Origin: Phycisphaerae bacterium
GTDB lineage: Bacteria > Planctomycetota > Phycisphaerae > UBA1845 > UTPLA1
Assembly: GCA_035275405.1 (NCBI GenBank)
Contig: DATEMU010000002.1
Location: 62,001-126,000, forward strand
Reading direction: 5' to 3'
DNA length: 64,000 bases
Below are positions 1 through 9,132 of the stretch, piece after piece. Every line of letters begins with the position of its first letter. The stretch's first letter is position 1. The notes beneath the pieces are model-generated. The model was not told the origin of the DNA and did not search any database. It was given only the letters and a program-made list of their open reading frames with translations. Made by a program: the position numbers and the translations under genes.

Positions 1-1
1 G

Positions 2-139
2 ATCGCTTCTGTTCCAACCATTTTTCTTTGGGCCAAACGACCACGCAAACGCCCTGGCTTCTGCGGACGATGCGGATACAACCTCACGGGAAACGTCAGC
101 GGCCGCTGTCCGGAGTGCGGAACGTTGCGACCCCAATAA
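2..139 (+). CDS. C-terminus of a zinc-ribbon protein (5' end outside window)
   Basis: The reading frame is open from the window edge to TAA at 137-139 and encodes 45 residues. A basic stretch (KRPRKRP) is followed by FCGRCGYNL and RCPECGT, a four-cysteine zinc ribbon. The preceding residues (VPTIFLWA) are hydrophobic, so this looks like the cytoplasmic tail after a last membrane segment. Planctomycete membrane proteins commonly end in a ribbon of the form CGYDLTGN...CPECG; I recognise the motif, but the function of the missing N-terminal part cannot be told. The gene converges with the minus-strand gene ending at 249. Confidence 0.75.
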   Translation: MASVPTIFLWAKRPRKRPGFCGRCGYNLTGNVSGRCPECGTLRPQ

Positions 140-248
140 ACACCCTCGCTCGTGCAAGAATCCTCTCTCGCACGCACCCTCCGCCGAATTCCCATCCGGC
201 GCTTCTCTTCGCATCCCGTTTGACCGTGAACCGAAGGAACGCCCCCCG

Positions 249-623
249 TCATTGAAGCAAAATGATCACGACCGGAATCGCCGTCCCCGCCACAATCGCC
301 CATACCACACCGCGCCGGTTCTTCTGCATCGACCACGCCATCACCAGCCCCAACGTCGTCGTCGCCAGCAGCCCGGCGCACATGACCGTGAAGACGATAC
401 GCAGCGGCGTGCGCGACGCGGCCTTCTCGCGATCCGGCGAAGGCAGACGCTGGTGCGTATGCACCGACCCGGCCGCCGCCAGCCACGCCGGCGGTCGATA
501 CGTCCCGCTCTTCTTGCCCTCGTGCAGCTCAAACGTCTGGAGCAATCCGCTGACGATGAAAAACACCAGCAGCGGCGCAAACGCACAGCCAAGATAAAGG
601 TGCAACAGGCGGATCGATTTCAT
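249..623 (-). CDS. Small PepSY-associated-type membrane protein
   Basis: A 124-residue protein with a first membrane segment at about residues 6-28 (LHLYLGCAFAPLLVFFIVSG), a soluble loop containing an HTH triplet at about 53-55, and two further hydrophobic segments at about 74-96 and 104-123. The opening resembles the first segment of PepSY-associated (iron-regulated) membrane proteins, which are usually much longer, so this would be a minimal relative. I chose the internal ATG at 623 because MKSIRLLHL is the usual kind of N-region; the frame extends four codons further, to 635. No substrate can be assigned. It is downstream of, and on the same strand as, the ROCO gene, with a gap of about 140 bases. 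Confidence 0.6.
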   Translation of the reverse strand: MKSIRLLHLYLGCAFAPLLVFFIVSGLLQTFELHEGKKSGTYRPPAWLAAAGSVHTHQRLPSPDREKAASRTPLRIVFTVMCAGLLATTTLGLVMAWSMQKNRRGVVWAIVAGTAIPVVIILLQ

Positions 624-766
624 GGACGACTCCAAAGTACAGTTGGGGCGGTCTTCGACAGCGGTAACATGCGATCGTGGTCGACTTACAGTTTATCCCC
701 TGACTCGATGCTCACATCGGTTTGCTTCTTCGCGGATCAATTTAGAAGCGTATTGGAGCCACGGGC

Positions 767-3640
767 TTACTTTTTCGGGAATTGTTCCTGCTTCGGCAAA
801 AAGTTCCGGATTAGCGGTAACTTCTCGAGTACCGCGATCGCTATTCGCTCGAACGCAGTGCCCTTGATCTCGCCACTGATAACGGCGATGAAACTGAAAG
901 CCAGTACGACCATCAATACCGCGACGGTGGCGACTAGTCCGAACGCCCATACGCTGCCGATGTATCGCCACGCGACCGTCAGCGCCGCAAGGAGTATCAC
1001 AATAGCAACCACGGCCACGATGCTAAGCGTGACAAAACTCGGCTTGGCGGGAGAGGCAGGAGGTGCAATGGATTTTCTAGGCTTGTGCCTCGGCTCAGAC
1101 ATTTTGGTGCTCCCAAATAGCTCTCTTTGTTGACGCCGCTCCACTTGTTCCTCCGGCGTCTCAATTCCGTCCAGCAACTCCCGCACGGTGTACTTCCTGC
1201 TCGCTCCGTCGGGTTTCCACGAATACCCCGACCCTTCTTCCCGCTCCAGTTGGCACAGGTACTCGTACTTGATCGGCTCGGCCTTGGGGTCATCCGTCAG
1301 CGGAACCATTGCCCGCGCTACAAGGTTTTGGTGGATCTGGTCGAAACAGTTACGGACCGTTTTCAGTGCCAGCCGCCGGTTCCCAACGGCTTTTGAAGAA
1401 GTCGGCTGAACATGGATGAACACCTTACCGGCCTTCGTGTCGCCGCGTACCAACACACGGCACCCTTCGTCCTCCAACACAACGCCACTGCGCCAGCACG
1501 CCCCACCCCTCGCGTGCTTCGAATGGCTCAACACGATGAAGCGCGGAATCACTCCTGCGGGGAGTACGTCATAGTGGTATTCGAACGCCAGTGTTCCAGC
1601 CGCTCCCCACGGCAGATTCGGCTCGTCCTTCAGCAGTAGTTCGGGAATCAGCACTCCGGGCTCGCCGTTGATGGGGTGGTCAAAGCACAACTGAAACTTC
1701 TTCATCATGCCGATGATGAAGTCGCGTCCGGTCGTGTGGTACCCGTCGGCGTCACGCAGATATTTTTTGACGTCGCAGAGCCTGAGCACGCCGTGCGACT
1801 GAAACAATTCGTTCTCGTTTAGTAGCCGGTACACGCCGCGCGTGACCCACTGAGGATCCAGAATATGAGTATCGTTAAGGTGAAAGCGGTCGTCCTCATC
1901 GTTGTAGTTCAAGACGGTGCCTAGGTCGTGCAACAGCCGCAGCAGGAGCGATCTCTGCAATGGTTCTTTGATCCCGTGGCGGTCCGCTATCGCGCAGTAG
2001 TCCTCCTGGTCGACGTAATTCCTCTTTGCTGCGGCGTCAGCAAGTTCTTGCTTCACTTCTGCCCATCCCGGCGGCAGCTTGTTGAACACGTGCTCCATTT
2101 CCCACACGTGCTTCTGGATCAGTACTTGCAGTTCCTGGATCCCGCGTTGAGTTAGGCACGAAGTCTTAACGAACGACTTGATGTTCGGGTAGTCTAGTCG
2201 CAGGCGGGTCTCATTGAGGTTCAAGTCATTGGGAGGATCGCACTTGTTAGTCACGACGATGACAGGCGAGTCGTCGCCAAAGGCTCGGATGATCCCCAGC
2301 CAATAGTGAATGTTCCCTTCGTTTTCTCCTTTGCGTGCATCGAGGACGACGAGATAGATGCTGCGCTTAGTGAGGAAAAACTGGTGAGTGGCGTGCATGA
2401 TCTCCTGCCCGCCGAAATCCCAAATGTTTAGCGTGATTTGCTCACTGTGGTGCGGGCTCGCCATAGACCACGGTTCGCGCCCAATCCCTTCGGTCTTCTC
2501 TTCCGTTTCGCTGAATTGATCGCGTATGAGGCGGTTGACAAGCGAAGTCTTGCCGACTCCCCCCTGGCCAACGAGGAGGAGTTTGCACTCGTTGAGACGC
2601 CGGGCGGTATCCGCTCGGTCGTTATCTGCTTGGTCTACTTGCTGGAGCCTGGAGTAATACGCAAGGATTTCTGCTGGCTTAGCGGGGCTTTTCCCGTGGC
2701 GATTGTATGGAATGCACTCGTCCCATGTAGGGCCGAGCACTTCGGGCGGAAGCCCGAGTGCGCGATTGCCATGCAGAAAAAGCGCCGTAAGTGCCTTCGA
2801 CTCTCCTAGTTCCTTCGGCACCTGGGCGAGTTGGTTGTTTTGGAGCCACAGCTCTTTGAGTGCCCTCAGCTTACCCAGTTCCTTCGGGACCTCGGTGAGT
2901 TGGTTGCCGAATAGGAACAGTCGCGAGAGTGCCTTCAACTCTCCCAATTCCTTTGGCACTTCTGTGAGCTTGTTTGTATTGAGAAACAGTTCCGTGAGCG
3001 CCTTCAACTCCCCCAGTTCCTTGGGCACCGCGGTAAGTTCGTTGTTTTGGAGGAACAGTTGCGTGAGTGACTTCAGCCCTCCCAGTTCCTTGGGCACGGC
3101 GATGAGTTGGTTGTTTTGGAGGCGCAGTTCCGTGAGCGCCTTCAACTCTCCCAGTTCCTTCGGCACCGCGGCGAGTTCGTTGTTTTGGAGGAACAGTTCC
3201 TTGAGTGCTTTCAACTCCCCCAGTTCCTTCGGCACCGAGGTGAGTTGGTTGTTGTGGAGGCGCAGCTCCGTGAGTGATTTCAACTGCCCCAGCTCCTTCG
3301 GCACCGTGGTGAGTTGGTTGTTGTGGAGGCGCAGCTCCTTGAGTTCTTTCAACTCCCCCAGTTCTTTCGGCACCTCGGCGAGTTGGTTGCCCTGGAGCCA
3401 CAGCCGCTCGAGCGCCTCTAGCTCCACCAGTTCCATCGGCACCATCGTGAGTCCAAGTTTTTGCAATTCTAGGTCCGTCGTTCGCGTTGTCCGAGCCTCC
3501 TCGATCCGCCGCAACGCCTCCGCGTGCCCCTGCTCCGGAGTTAGTATTGTGATTGTTTTCCGGCCCTTTGACATTTCAGCATAATACCGAGGGCGCAAAT
3601 CCGCGAATAGGTCCAAGCTCACACAGGGCATTTTTTTCAT
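767..3640 (-). CDS. LRR-Roc-COR (ROCO family) GTPase with C-terminal membrane hairpin
   Basis: A protein of about 957 residues. Ten 23-residue leucine-rich repeats (about 77-306; consensus LKELxLxNNQLxxVPKELGE) are followed by a Roc GTPase with P-loop GQGGVGKT (about 358-365), switch II DFGGQE (about 405) and NKCD (about 459), then a COR-like region. A Pro-rich linker leads to two hydrophobic segments (about 867-920). ROCO proteins are homodimeric GTPases whose Roc and COR domains always occur together; LRRs are frequent, but a C-terminal membrane anchor is unusual. No kinase domain is present. Start is uncertain: ATGs at 3640 and 3631 follow GGAGG, the frame extends to 3724, and ATG 3574 sits just before the LRR cap. 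Its function is unknown; signalling at the membrane is inference. Confidence 0.85.
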   Translation of the reverse strand: MKKMPCVSLDLFADLRPRYYAEMSKGRKTITILTPEQGHAEALRRIEEARTTRTTDLELQKLGLTMVPMELVELEALERLWLQGNQLAEVPKELGELKELKELRLHNNQLTTVPKELGQLKSLTELRLHNNQLTSVPKELGELKALKELFLQNNELAAVPKELGELKALTELRLQNNQLIAVPKELGGLKSLTQLFLQNNELTAVPKELGELKALTELFLNTNKLTEVPKELGELKALSRLFLFGNQLTEVPKELGKLRALKELWLQNNQLAQVPKELGESKALTALFLHGNRALGLPPEVLGPTWDECIPYNRHGKSPAKPAEILAYYSRLQQVDQADNDRADTARRLNECKLLLVGQGGVGKTSLVNRLIRDQFSETEEKTEGIGREPWSMASPHHSEQITLNIWDFGGQEIMHATHQFFLTKRSIYLVVLDARKGENEGNIHYWLGIIRAFGDDSPVIVVTNKCDPPNDLNLNETRLRLDYPNIKSFVKTSCLTQRGIQELQVLIQKHVWEMEHVFNKLPPGWAEVKQELADAAAKRNYVDQEDYCAIADRHGIKEPLQRSLLLRLLHDLGTVLNYNDEDDRFHLNDTHILDPQWVTRGVYRLLNENELFQSHGVLRLCDVKKYLRDADGYHTTGRDFIIGMMKKFQLCFDHPINGEPGVLIPELLLKDEPNLPWGAAGTLAFEYHYDVLPAGVIPRFIVLSHSKHARGGACWRSGVVLEDEGCRVLVRGDTKAGKVFIHVQPTSSKAVGNRRLALKTVRNCFDQIHQNLVARAMVPLTDDPKAEPIKYEYLCQLEREEGSGYSWKPDGASRKYTVRELLDGIETPEEQVERRQQRELFGSTKMSEPRHKPRKSIAPPASPAKPSFVTLSIVAVVAIVILLAALTVAWRYIGSVWAFGLVATVAVLMVVLAFSFIAVISGEIKGTAFERIAIAVLEKLPLIRNFLPKQEQFPKK
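2723..3412 (-). repeat. Tandem 69-bp repeats encoding the LRRs
   Basis: Ten consecutive 69-base units within the ROCO gene encode the leucine-rich repeats. The nine canonical units (2792-3412) are very alike at DNA level, repeating cccagttccttcggcacc; the tenth is degenerate (RALGLPPEVLG). Such similarity points to recent unit duplication or gene conversion, so copy number may differ between strains. Confidence 0.8.
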
Positions 3641-4156
3641 GCCTCCGTGGGCGAACGTTCCTTTTTTCAATTGTCCGACCACATATCCGCATTCGCCACC
3701 GATCCTAGAGGGAGCGCCGAGCAAGGGTGTGGGTTAGAGGCGGGGCGAAATCCGCCGCGTTCCTGATGCGAACGGCTTACGACCAAATGCGAACGGCTTT
3801 GGCCCCCGGACATTCCCCGCGCAAACGCCGTCGCATCGCAAACGATGGTTGGCAAGGAGCTTGTTCTGGGAATTTCAGTCTTTTTCAGGTTGTGCGGCCC
3901 TGTTCAGCCGAAACGACAAGCTGCCGGTGATAAGATGGGTAACTTCAACAGAAGAAACGTGTCATGACCGGCATCGGCTTACATCTGCCGCGAACGGTGT
4001 CATCGGTGGATCGATCTTCAGACTTCCTGCTCCGAAGTTTTCCGTTTTCTTCCGTTATTCTCCGGGAAAAAATCTGCGTCAGGAGTTTCCCCGCTTGCCC
4101 GGTCGAGTCGCCGTGGCGACCTGGGGGGTGCCATCTGTGGAAAACGAATCTGCTAT
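3641..4156. other. Intergenic region upstream of the ROCO gene
   Basis: No convincing gene. A 13-base direct repeat, ATGCGAACGGCTT, occurs at 3766-3778 and 3787-3799, exactly 21 bases apart, upstream of the minus-strand ROCO gene. The rest holds only short unsupported open frames. Confidence 0.5.
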
Positions 4157-5968
4157 TCAACGCGCCACTTCCAATCGTCCCAGCAGCGCCCGCGCCTCCG
4201 CGTGCCCGGGCTGGGCTTCAAGGAACCGCCTGACATGATCGGCCGCCTTCGCCCGCTCCCCGCGCCGCTCGTACAAAACCGCCAGGTGATAATGCGCCCA
4301 CGACAGATCGGCCTCGATCGCCAGCGACCGCTCAAAATAGCCGATCGCCTCCTCGATTCGGCCCGCCTCCTCGGCCAGCGCCCCGAGATCGTACGCCGCC
4401 TGCGCCGAATTCGGCTTCAAATCCAAAGCACGGCGAAAGCTCGCCGCCGCCTCTTCCTTCCGATTCATCGCGCGCTGGACCGTGCCGAGGCTGTAATGCG
4501 CGAACCAGAAATCCGGCCGCTGCGCGATCGCCGCGTGATAGCGCGAAAGGGCCTCGTCCGTCCGCCCAAGCCGGAAGAGCACGGCTCCCAGATTGGTCAG
4601 GATCACCGGCTGATTCGGCGACAGCGCGTCGGCCTTCTCGAAGTGTTCGAGCGCCTCGGCATACCGCCCCTGTCGTTCCCATACGACGCCCAGATTGACG
4701 TGTGCGCCCCAGGCCCGCGGGTTCTTGCGGATGGTATCCGCCCAGAGCGTCGGCTCGTCGAAGAAGACCAGCGCGTGTTGAAACGTCAGCGCCGCCAGGA
4801 TGACCAGCACGCCGCCGCCCGCCAGTTTCGCAAATCGCGCCGAGCCAAAGTGCAGCCCGGACGCAGCGCTGGCGGCCAGTACGATCGGCCCGATGCTCGC
4901 CAGGTACTGAAAATGGTCGGCCACAAACGAAAAACGCATGGGATAGACGTCGATGAACCCCAGCGCGGGCAGGAGCGTGACGACAAAAAAGGCCAGCGCG
5001 AGCAGCGGCCCCTTTCCGATGCGATGACGCAGGACCCACGCCGCTCCGCCGAGGGCAACCACTCCGGCCGGCGCGATGAAATGCCAATTCGGCGCGCCGG
5101 GAATCAGCCAGCGCGGATACATGAACATCAACTCGGCCGGCCAGGCCAGCTTGCCGAGGTAGAACCACACCGCCCGCCCGGCCACCAGAAAACGATCGGC
5201 CAGCGAAAGGTCCCAATCGATGTACTTGGTCCCGACGTGGTGCCGTTCCATCCAGATCGTGACGAGCCCCGCGGCCGCGCCCAGCGCAAACAACGGCAGC
5301 GTCGCAGCGAGGTCGCGCCTCCCGATTCGACCGCGCTTCCACCAGATCAGCAGGATCAAGACCACCGGCAACGTCGCGGTCACGGACTTGCTCAAAAGGG
5401 CCCCGCAAAAAAGAACAATGGCCAGCGCATACCAGCGGGCGCGCCCCGTCCCGCCGCCGGCGTCCGTCAGCGCAAAGCGAAGATAACAGCCGAGCGCCGC
5501 CAGGTAGAAAACGCCCGAAAGGACATTCTTCCGCTCCGTAATCCACGCAACGGATTCGACATGCACGGGGTGCAGCGCAAAGATCGCGGCCGCCCACCCG
5601 GCAAGCGGCACCTTGAGCCGGAGGAGAATCCGCCACAGCAGCCACGCGGCAAATCCGTGAAGGACGACATTGACGACGTGATAGCCCGTGGCGTTGAGGC
5701 CCCAGAAACGATACTCCAGCCAAAAGCTGGTAAAGACCAGGGGGTAGTATTGAGCCGAGGAGGCGGGCTCCGTCCAGATTCGCTTCAGACCGTGAAGGCT
5801 GCGCAGATTCTCATTCGCCGTAAGGTAGTCGTCGTCGTCCCAGACATATCCGGCCCATGTCGTCGGTAGATAGGCGGCGAACAGCAGGACGCCGACGAAG
5901 AGCAGGGCCCGGCCGGAATTAGTTCGTATCGGAGAGCTGGGCAAGCTTGGGGGGCGATTGTTCGACAA
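4157..5968 (-). CDS. GT-C-type (TMTC/PMT-like) membrane protein with C-terminal TPRs
   Basis: About 603 residues. Roughly ten membrane segments come first; the first periplasmic loop carries an acidic WDDDDYL motif, and a later loop has HPVHVESVAWITERKN, closely resembling the HPVHTEAV segment of TMTC-type O-mannosyltransferases. The last ~190 residues are TPRs (for example AYDLGALAEEAGRIEEAIGYFERSLAI). The family suggests lipid-linked sugar transfer to protein, but the substrate is unknown. I favour the TTG at 5968, preceded by AGGAAATACC; this overlaps the end of the upstream peptidase gene by 50 bases and implies translational coupling. No ATG exists between it and the improbable 6082 start. 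A related protein is encoded at 49908-51899. Confidence 0.75.
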   Translation of the reverse strand: MSNNRPPSLPSSPIRTNSGRALLFVGVLLFAAYLPTTWAGYVWDDDDYLTANENLRSLHGLKRIWTEPASSAQYYPLVFTSFWLEYRFWGLNATGYHVVNVVLHGFAAWLLWRILLRLKVPLAGWAAAIFALHPVHVESVAWITERKNVLSGVFYLAALGCYLRFALTDAGGGTGRARWYALAIVLFCGALLSKSVTATLPVVLILLIWWKRGRIGRRDLAATLPLFALGAAAGLVTIWMERHHVGTKYIDWDLSLADRFLVAGRAVWFYLGKLAWPAELMFMYPRWLIPGAPNWHFIAPAGVVALGGAAWVLRHRIGKGPLLALAFFVVTLLPALGFIDVYPMRFSFVADHFQYLASIGPIVLAASAASGLHFGSARFAKLAGGGVLVILAALTFQHALVFFDEPTLWADTIRKNPRAWGAHVNLGVVWERQGRYAEALEHFEKADALSPNQPVILTNLGAVLFRLGRTDEALSRYHAAIAQRPDFWFAHYSLGTVQRAMNRKEEAAASFRRALDLKPNSAQAAYDLGALAEEAGRIEEAIGYFERSLAIEADLSWAHYHLAVLYERRGERAKAADHVRRFLEAQPGHAEARALLGRLEVAR

Positions 5969-8180
5969 GGTATTTCCTAAAGTGCCGCACGATCCGCTCG
6001 TAGAGCCGCATCGTGACTTCCGGCTCCGGCACCATGTGCGTGAAACCCGGCAGCACGAGCAGTTCATACGGCCGCCCCGCACGAAACAGCGCCTCCGCCA
6101 TCTTCAGCGTATGCATGAAATACACGTTGTCGTCCGTCGTTCCGTGAATGAGCAGCAGCGGCCGCTGCAATTGATCGGCGTAGGTCAGCGCGTTGCACGT
6201 GCGATAGCCGTCCGCGTTCTCACTCGGAAGGCCCATATAGCGTTCCGTGTAATGCGTGTCGTAGTCCGCCCAGTCGATGACCGGCGCCCCGGCCGCGGCG
6301 GCGTGAAAAACATCGGGCCGGCGCAGCACCGCCATCGTCGAGAAATACCCGCCGAAGGACCATCCATAAATCCCCACGCGCGACAGATCCATCTCGCTGT
6401 AAGTCTTCCCCAGAGCTGCCAGCGCCGCCGCCTGGTCCTCGACCGGCGCGTCAATCAGATTCCACGCCGTCGCCCGCTCCCACGCCCGCCCTCGTCGCGG
6501 CGTCCCGCGCCCATCGATGGCCACCACGATGAACCCCTGGTCCGCGATCCACTGCTGGCGCAAATACGCCCGGCTCCCGGCTGTCACGACGTTTGCATGG
6601 GGCCCGCCATAAACATAGACGATCACCGGATATTTGCGCGAACGATCGAATCTCTGCGGTCGAACGATCGCCGCGTAATACCGTCGGCCGTTCGCGCCGG
6701 CCGTGGTCCATTCCACCCGCGGCGCGAACGGAGGCGTCTCGGCGACCGAAGGCAGTTCTCCGCGAACCAGAGAATCCCGCCCGCGCACCAGTTGCCGCAC
6801 GTTCCCATCCGGCGTCGAAACGCTGTTCACCCAAATGCTCCCGTCCCTGGCGAAATTGCCGGTATGGCTGCCCGGCTCCTGGGTCAATGCCGCCACCTCG
6901 CCGGTATCGACGGACATTCGGTAGAGGTGCGATTGCGTTGGATTCCCGCTGGCTTGCACGATGAACTCGCGCCGTGCCGTATCGACCGCGGCCACGCCCT
7001 GAAGCGGAGCATCGGCCACTTTGAAATTCCGCAGACGCTCCCCGGCTCGATTGCGCAACTCCACTTCCCAATCGCCGGAGCGCTCCGTCGTCCAGAGAAA
7101 CTCCTGCCCCTTTGCCAGCCAGCGGGGCATGTCGGAATCGATGTTCAGCCACGCCGCATCCGTTTCGCGGACCAACTCGCTCAGCGTGCCCGTCAGGTGA
7201 TCGACCAGATACAGAACGCCCTCGCGCTGATCCCGCGTCTGCACGTAGATCGTCAGCGGCGCATCCTTGCCCCACCGCACCGTGGCCATGTACGGATAGC
7301 GCTCGCGGTCCCAGTCGATCCACCGCGTTTCCCCGCCGGTCACGGAGATGATCCCCAACCTTACCTTGGCGTTCGTTCGACCTGCCCGCGGATACCGCCA
7401 GGACTGTGGCGCGGCATCCGGATTGCGGGCGTCGGCAATGTGCAGCGTCTCCACCTCGCGCTGATCGGACTCTTCATACGCCAGCCATTGCGAATCCCCG
7501 CTCCACCAATAGCCCGAATGCCGATCCATCTCTTCCTGGGCCACAAACTCGGCCAGGCCGTGCGACAGGTCCTGCGTCCCGCCCGTCGTCAGGGCTCGCT
7601 CTTGTTGGGTAGTCAGGTCGATGACGTAAAGGTCATAGCCCCGGATACAGGCGACAAAACGACCATCGGGCGAGAACCGGGCGTCCATCGCCGGCCCCGC
7701 CGGATTCTCCGGCAGCGCGGTCCACTGCCCGTCCGCGCGACTGCCCACATAAAGCCGCCCGCTCAGGCCCGTCAGGATCCGCTCGCCATCCTCCGACAGT
7801 TGATACCACGTCAGCCCCTTGCCGATGACGCGCTGCCGCTCGCGCCGCGCCTTTTCCTCGACGCTCAGCTTCTCCTGCGAACCCTGAAGCAGATCCTCGG
7901 CCCGAAGCAGCCCCCGCACCTCGCCGTTTGCCGTATTGAACTCGTACAGGTTCCGCGTGATATCGCGAGGACCGCTCCTCAGGAAGAGGACGGCGTCCCC
8001 CTTTGGAGTCACCTCGATCGCGGTCGGCTGGCCCGCCGAAAACCCCCACGTCTCGGCATAATCTTGAAGAAACGATGGATCAATGGGGGGCAGCGTTCGA
8101 ACCGGGGACTGGCAACCCAGGCTGACCAGACAGGCCGAAACCATCCATAGGGACCATGCCCCGTTCGAATGACGCAACAA
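5919..8180 (-). CDS. S9B dipeptidyl-peptidase IV family lipoprotein
   Basis: About 753 residues, the normal length for bacterial DPP-IV. A hydrophobic stretch ending SLGC is a probable lipobox, so the protein should be anchored outside the cytoplasmic membrane. The N-terminal beta-propeller contains FVAQEEMDRHSGYWW, the double-Glu motif that binds the substrate N-terminus. The C-terminal alpha/beta-hydrolase carries Ser608 in GWSFGG, Asp about 683 (TTDDN) and His715 (GFTHMV). Expected activity: release of X-Pro (or X-Ala) dipeptides. Start: tandem TTG codons at 8180 and 8177 follow GAAGGAGCG at good spacing; the frame continues to 8339 but that would bury the signal peptide. It overlaps the downstream GT-C/TPR gene. 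Confidence 0.9.
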   Translation of the reverse strand: MLRHSNGAWSLWMVSACLVSLGCQSPVRTLPPIDPSFLQDYAETWGFSAGQPTAIEVTPKGDAVLFLRSGPRDITRNLYEFNTANGEVRGLLRAEDLLQGSQEKLSVEEKARRERQRVIGKGLTWYQLSEDGERILTGLSGRLYVGSRADGQWTALPENPAGPAMDARFSPDGRFVACIRGYDLYVIDLTTQQERALTTGGTQDLSHGLAEFVAQEEMDRHSGYWWSGDSQWLAYEESDQREVETLHIADARNPDAAPQSWRYPRAGRTNAKVRLGIISVTGGETRWIDWDRERYPYMATVRWGKDAPLTIYVQTRDQREGVLYLVDHLTGTLSELVRETDAAWLNIDSDMPRWLAKGQEFLWTTERSGDWEVELRNRAGERLRNFKVADAPLQGVAAVDTARREFIVQASGNPTQSHLYRMSVDTGEVAALTQEPGSHTGNFARDGSIWVNSVSTPDGNVRQLVRGRDSLVRGELPSVAETPPFAPRVEWTTAGANGRRYYAAIVRPQRFDRSRKYPVIVYVYGGPHANVVTAGSRAYLRQQWIADQGFIVVAIDGRGTPRRGRAWERATAWNLIDAPVEDQAAALAALGKTYSEMDLSRVGIYGWSFGGYFSTMAVLRRPDVFHAAAAGAPVIDWADYDTHYTERYMGLPSENADGYRTCNALTYADQLQRPLLLIHGTTDDNVYFMHTLKMAEALFRAGRPYELLVLPGFTHMVPEPEVTMRLYERIVRHFRKYLVEQSPPKLAQLSDTN

Positions 8181-8265
8181 CGGTTCGCTCCTTCGGCCCC
8201 GAAGCCACGATAGGGAATCCGTGAACGGGTGGCAAGCCGGTCTGACGGGGGGCGCCGACGCGGGT

Positions 8266-8496
8266 TCAACGACCCAGGGGCGTGAGGTGCACGGTGTCGG
8301 CGAAGAGGTCCAAGTCCGCTGTTTTCGCATTAGCGGCATTGCCGAGGTCGCCCAGCACTCCAGTCGCGCTGGTCACGGACAGCCCGGTCCCGACGGAGTC
8401 CGCCACGTTGCTAACGCAGGAGAGAGACCCAAACACCCATCCCGCCGCCAAGGCGGCGGTCAGCCGTTTGATCGATCGAAGATGACGGCGAGTCAT
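8266..8496 (-). CDS. Small putative lipoprotein
   Basis: 76 residues. A basic N-region (MTRRHLRSIKR) and a hydrophobic core end at GSLSC, a plausible lipoprotein cleavage site at about Cys27. The mature part is Ser/Gly/Ala-rich with the stretch ADSVGTGLSVTSATGVLGDLG and has no recognised domain. It lies upstream of the DPP-IV gene on the same strand, with a gap of 85 bases, and its 5' side is an AT-rich region shared with a divergent gene. The signal peptide is the main reason to call it real. Confidence 0.55.
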   Translation of the reverse strand: MTRRHLRSIKRLTAALAAGWVFGSLSCVSNVADSVGTGLSVTSATGVLGDLGNAANAKTADLDLFADTVHLTPLGR

Positions 8497-8815
8497 ATCG
8501 ATGCGACTCCAGAATAGAGGGTACAGAATTCTTCCACTCGTATGCCCGAATCCCTTCGGACCCTTTGACTGCGCCAGCCAAGGTCATACTTGAGACCCCG
8601 GTAGCTGTCAATCATAATCTCTAACGTCATTATTTACAGTATGTTACATCATATCAATGTCTCTTGTGGACGGTCCATGATCCGCCATTCCAAGATCTGC
8701 TATCGAAGTTATCGGTCGAATTCAGTGCGGCCAAATCAGATGATTGCATGGCCCCACGGACGGCGGCTAGACTGGGAAGAGGACGACAACATAGTTTGCA
8801 TCGCCAAGGTGATCA
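8497..8815. promoter_or_regulatory. AT-rich divergent intergenic region
   Basis: This 319-base gap separates the minus-strand lipoprotein from the plus-strand SEC-C gene. The part around 8600-8660 is distinctly AT-rich (cattatttacagtatgttac) against a GC-rich background, so divergent promoters probably lie there. I cannot fix individual -35/-10 boxes. No gene was recognised. Confidence 0.4.
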
Positions 8816-9049
8816 ATGAGTGGCAAAGACGATTCGCCGGGAAAAGGACCAGACCGGTTCGATCGACACTACGACCGCCAACGGGAGGCCAAAAAGCGCT
8901 ATGAAGCCGGCCTACCCGGAGAGGATGATCCCCCGCTGCCCCCACCCGTGGAACCTATTAAGAAATCCAAGGCCGAGCCGGGTCGAAACGAACCCTGCCC
9001 CTGCGGCAGTGGCAAAAAGTACAAGCAGTGCTGTCTAAAAAAAACCTAG
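8816..9049 (+). CDS. SEC-C zinc-binding motif protein
   Basis: 77 residues: a charged, Asp/Arg/Lys-rich, probably unstructured N-terminal half, a Pro-rich hinge (PPLPPPVEP), and a C-terminal SEC-C motif [14 protein letters not shown] at about residues 61-74. SEC-C is the zinc ligand set at the end of SecA, where it contacts SecB and ribosomes; free-standing SEC-C proteins are common and mostly uncharacterised. The ATG at 8816 is preceded by AAGGTGATC. It is followed by a weak hairpin and then by waaA. Confidence 0.8.
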   Translation: MSGKDDSPGKGPDRFDRHYDRQREAKKRYEAGLPGEDDPPLPPPVEPIKKSKAEPGRNEPCPCGSGKKYKQCCLKKT

Positions 9050-9056
9050 TTCGCAA

Positions 9057-9080
9057 GGCAGGTGACTCTCCTGCCCCTGT
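9057..9080 (+). terminator. Possible weak terminator after the SEC-C gene
   Basis: A six-base-pair stem, GGCAGG (9057-9062) with CCTGCC (9070-9075), with a 7-base loop, is followed by cctgtttc. The stem lies a few bases after the stop codon, but the U-tract is poor. Confidence 0.3.
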
Positions 9081-9132
9081 TTCATGGTTCAGGCGTTTTG
9101 ACTTTTTGACTTATTGACGTTTCATTCCGCCG

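Noticed and set aside
2723..3412. CRISPR-like array
   Set aside because: The regular repeats are contiguous 69-base coding units without spacers, and no cas gene is present.
2703..3584. Repetitive Ser-rich and His/Gln-rich proteins in other frames of the LRR region
   Set aside because: Their periodicity simply reflects the 69-base LRR repeats of the ROCO gene.
4202..8150. Long plus-strand open frames (555 and 730 codons) opposite the GT-C/TPR and DPP-IV genes
   Set aside because: They are antisense shadows in GC-rich DNA, full of Arg/Pro/His with no motif, whereas the minus strand encodes complete recognised families.
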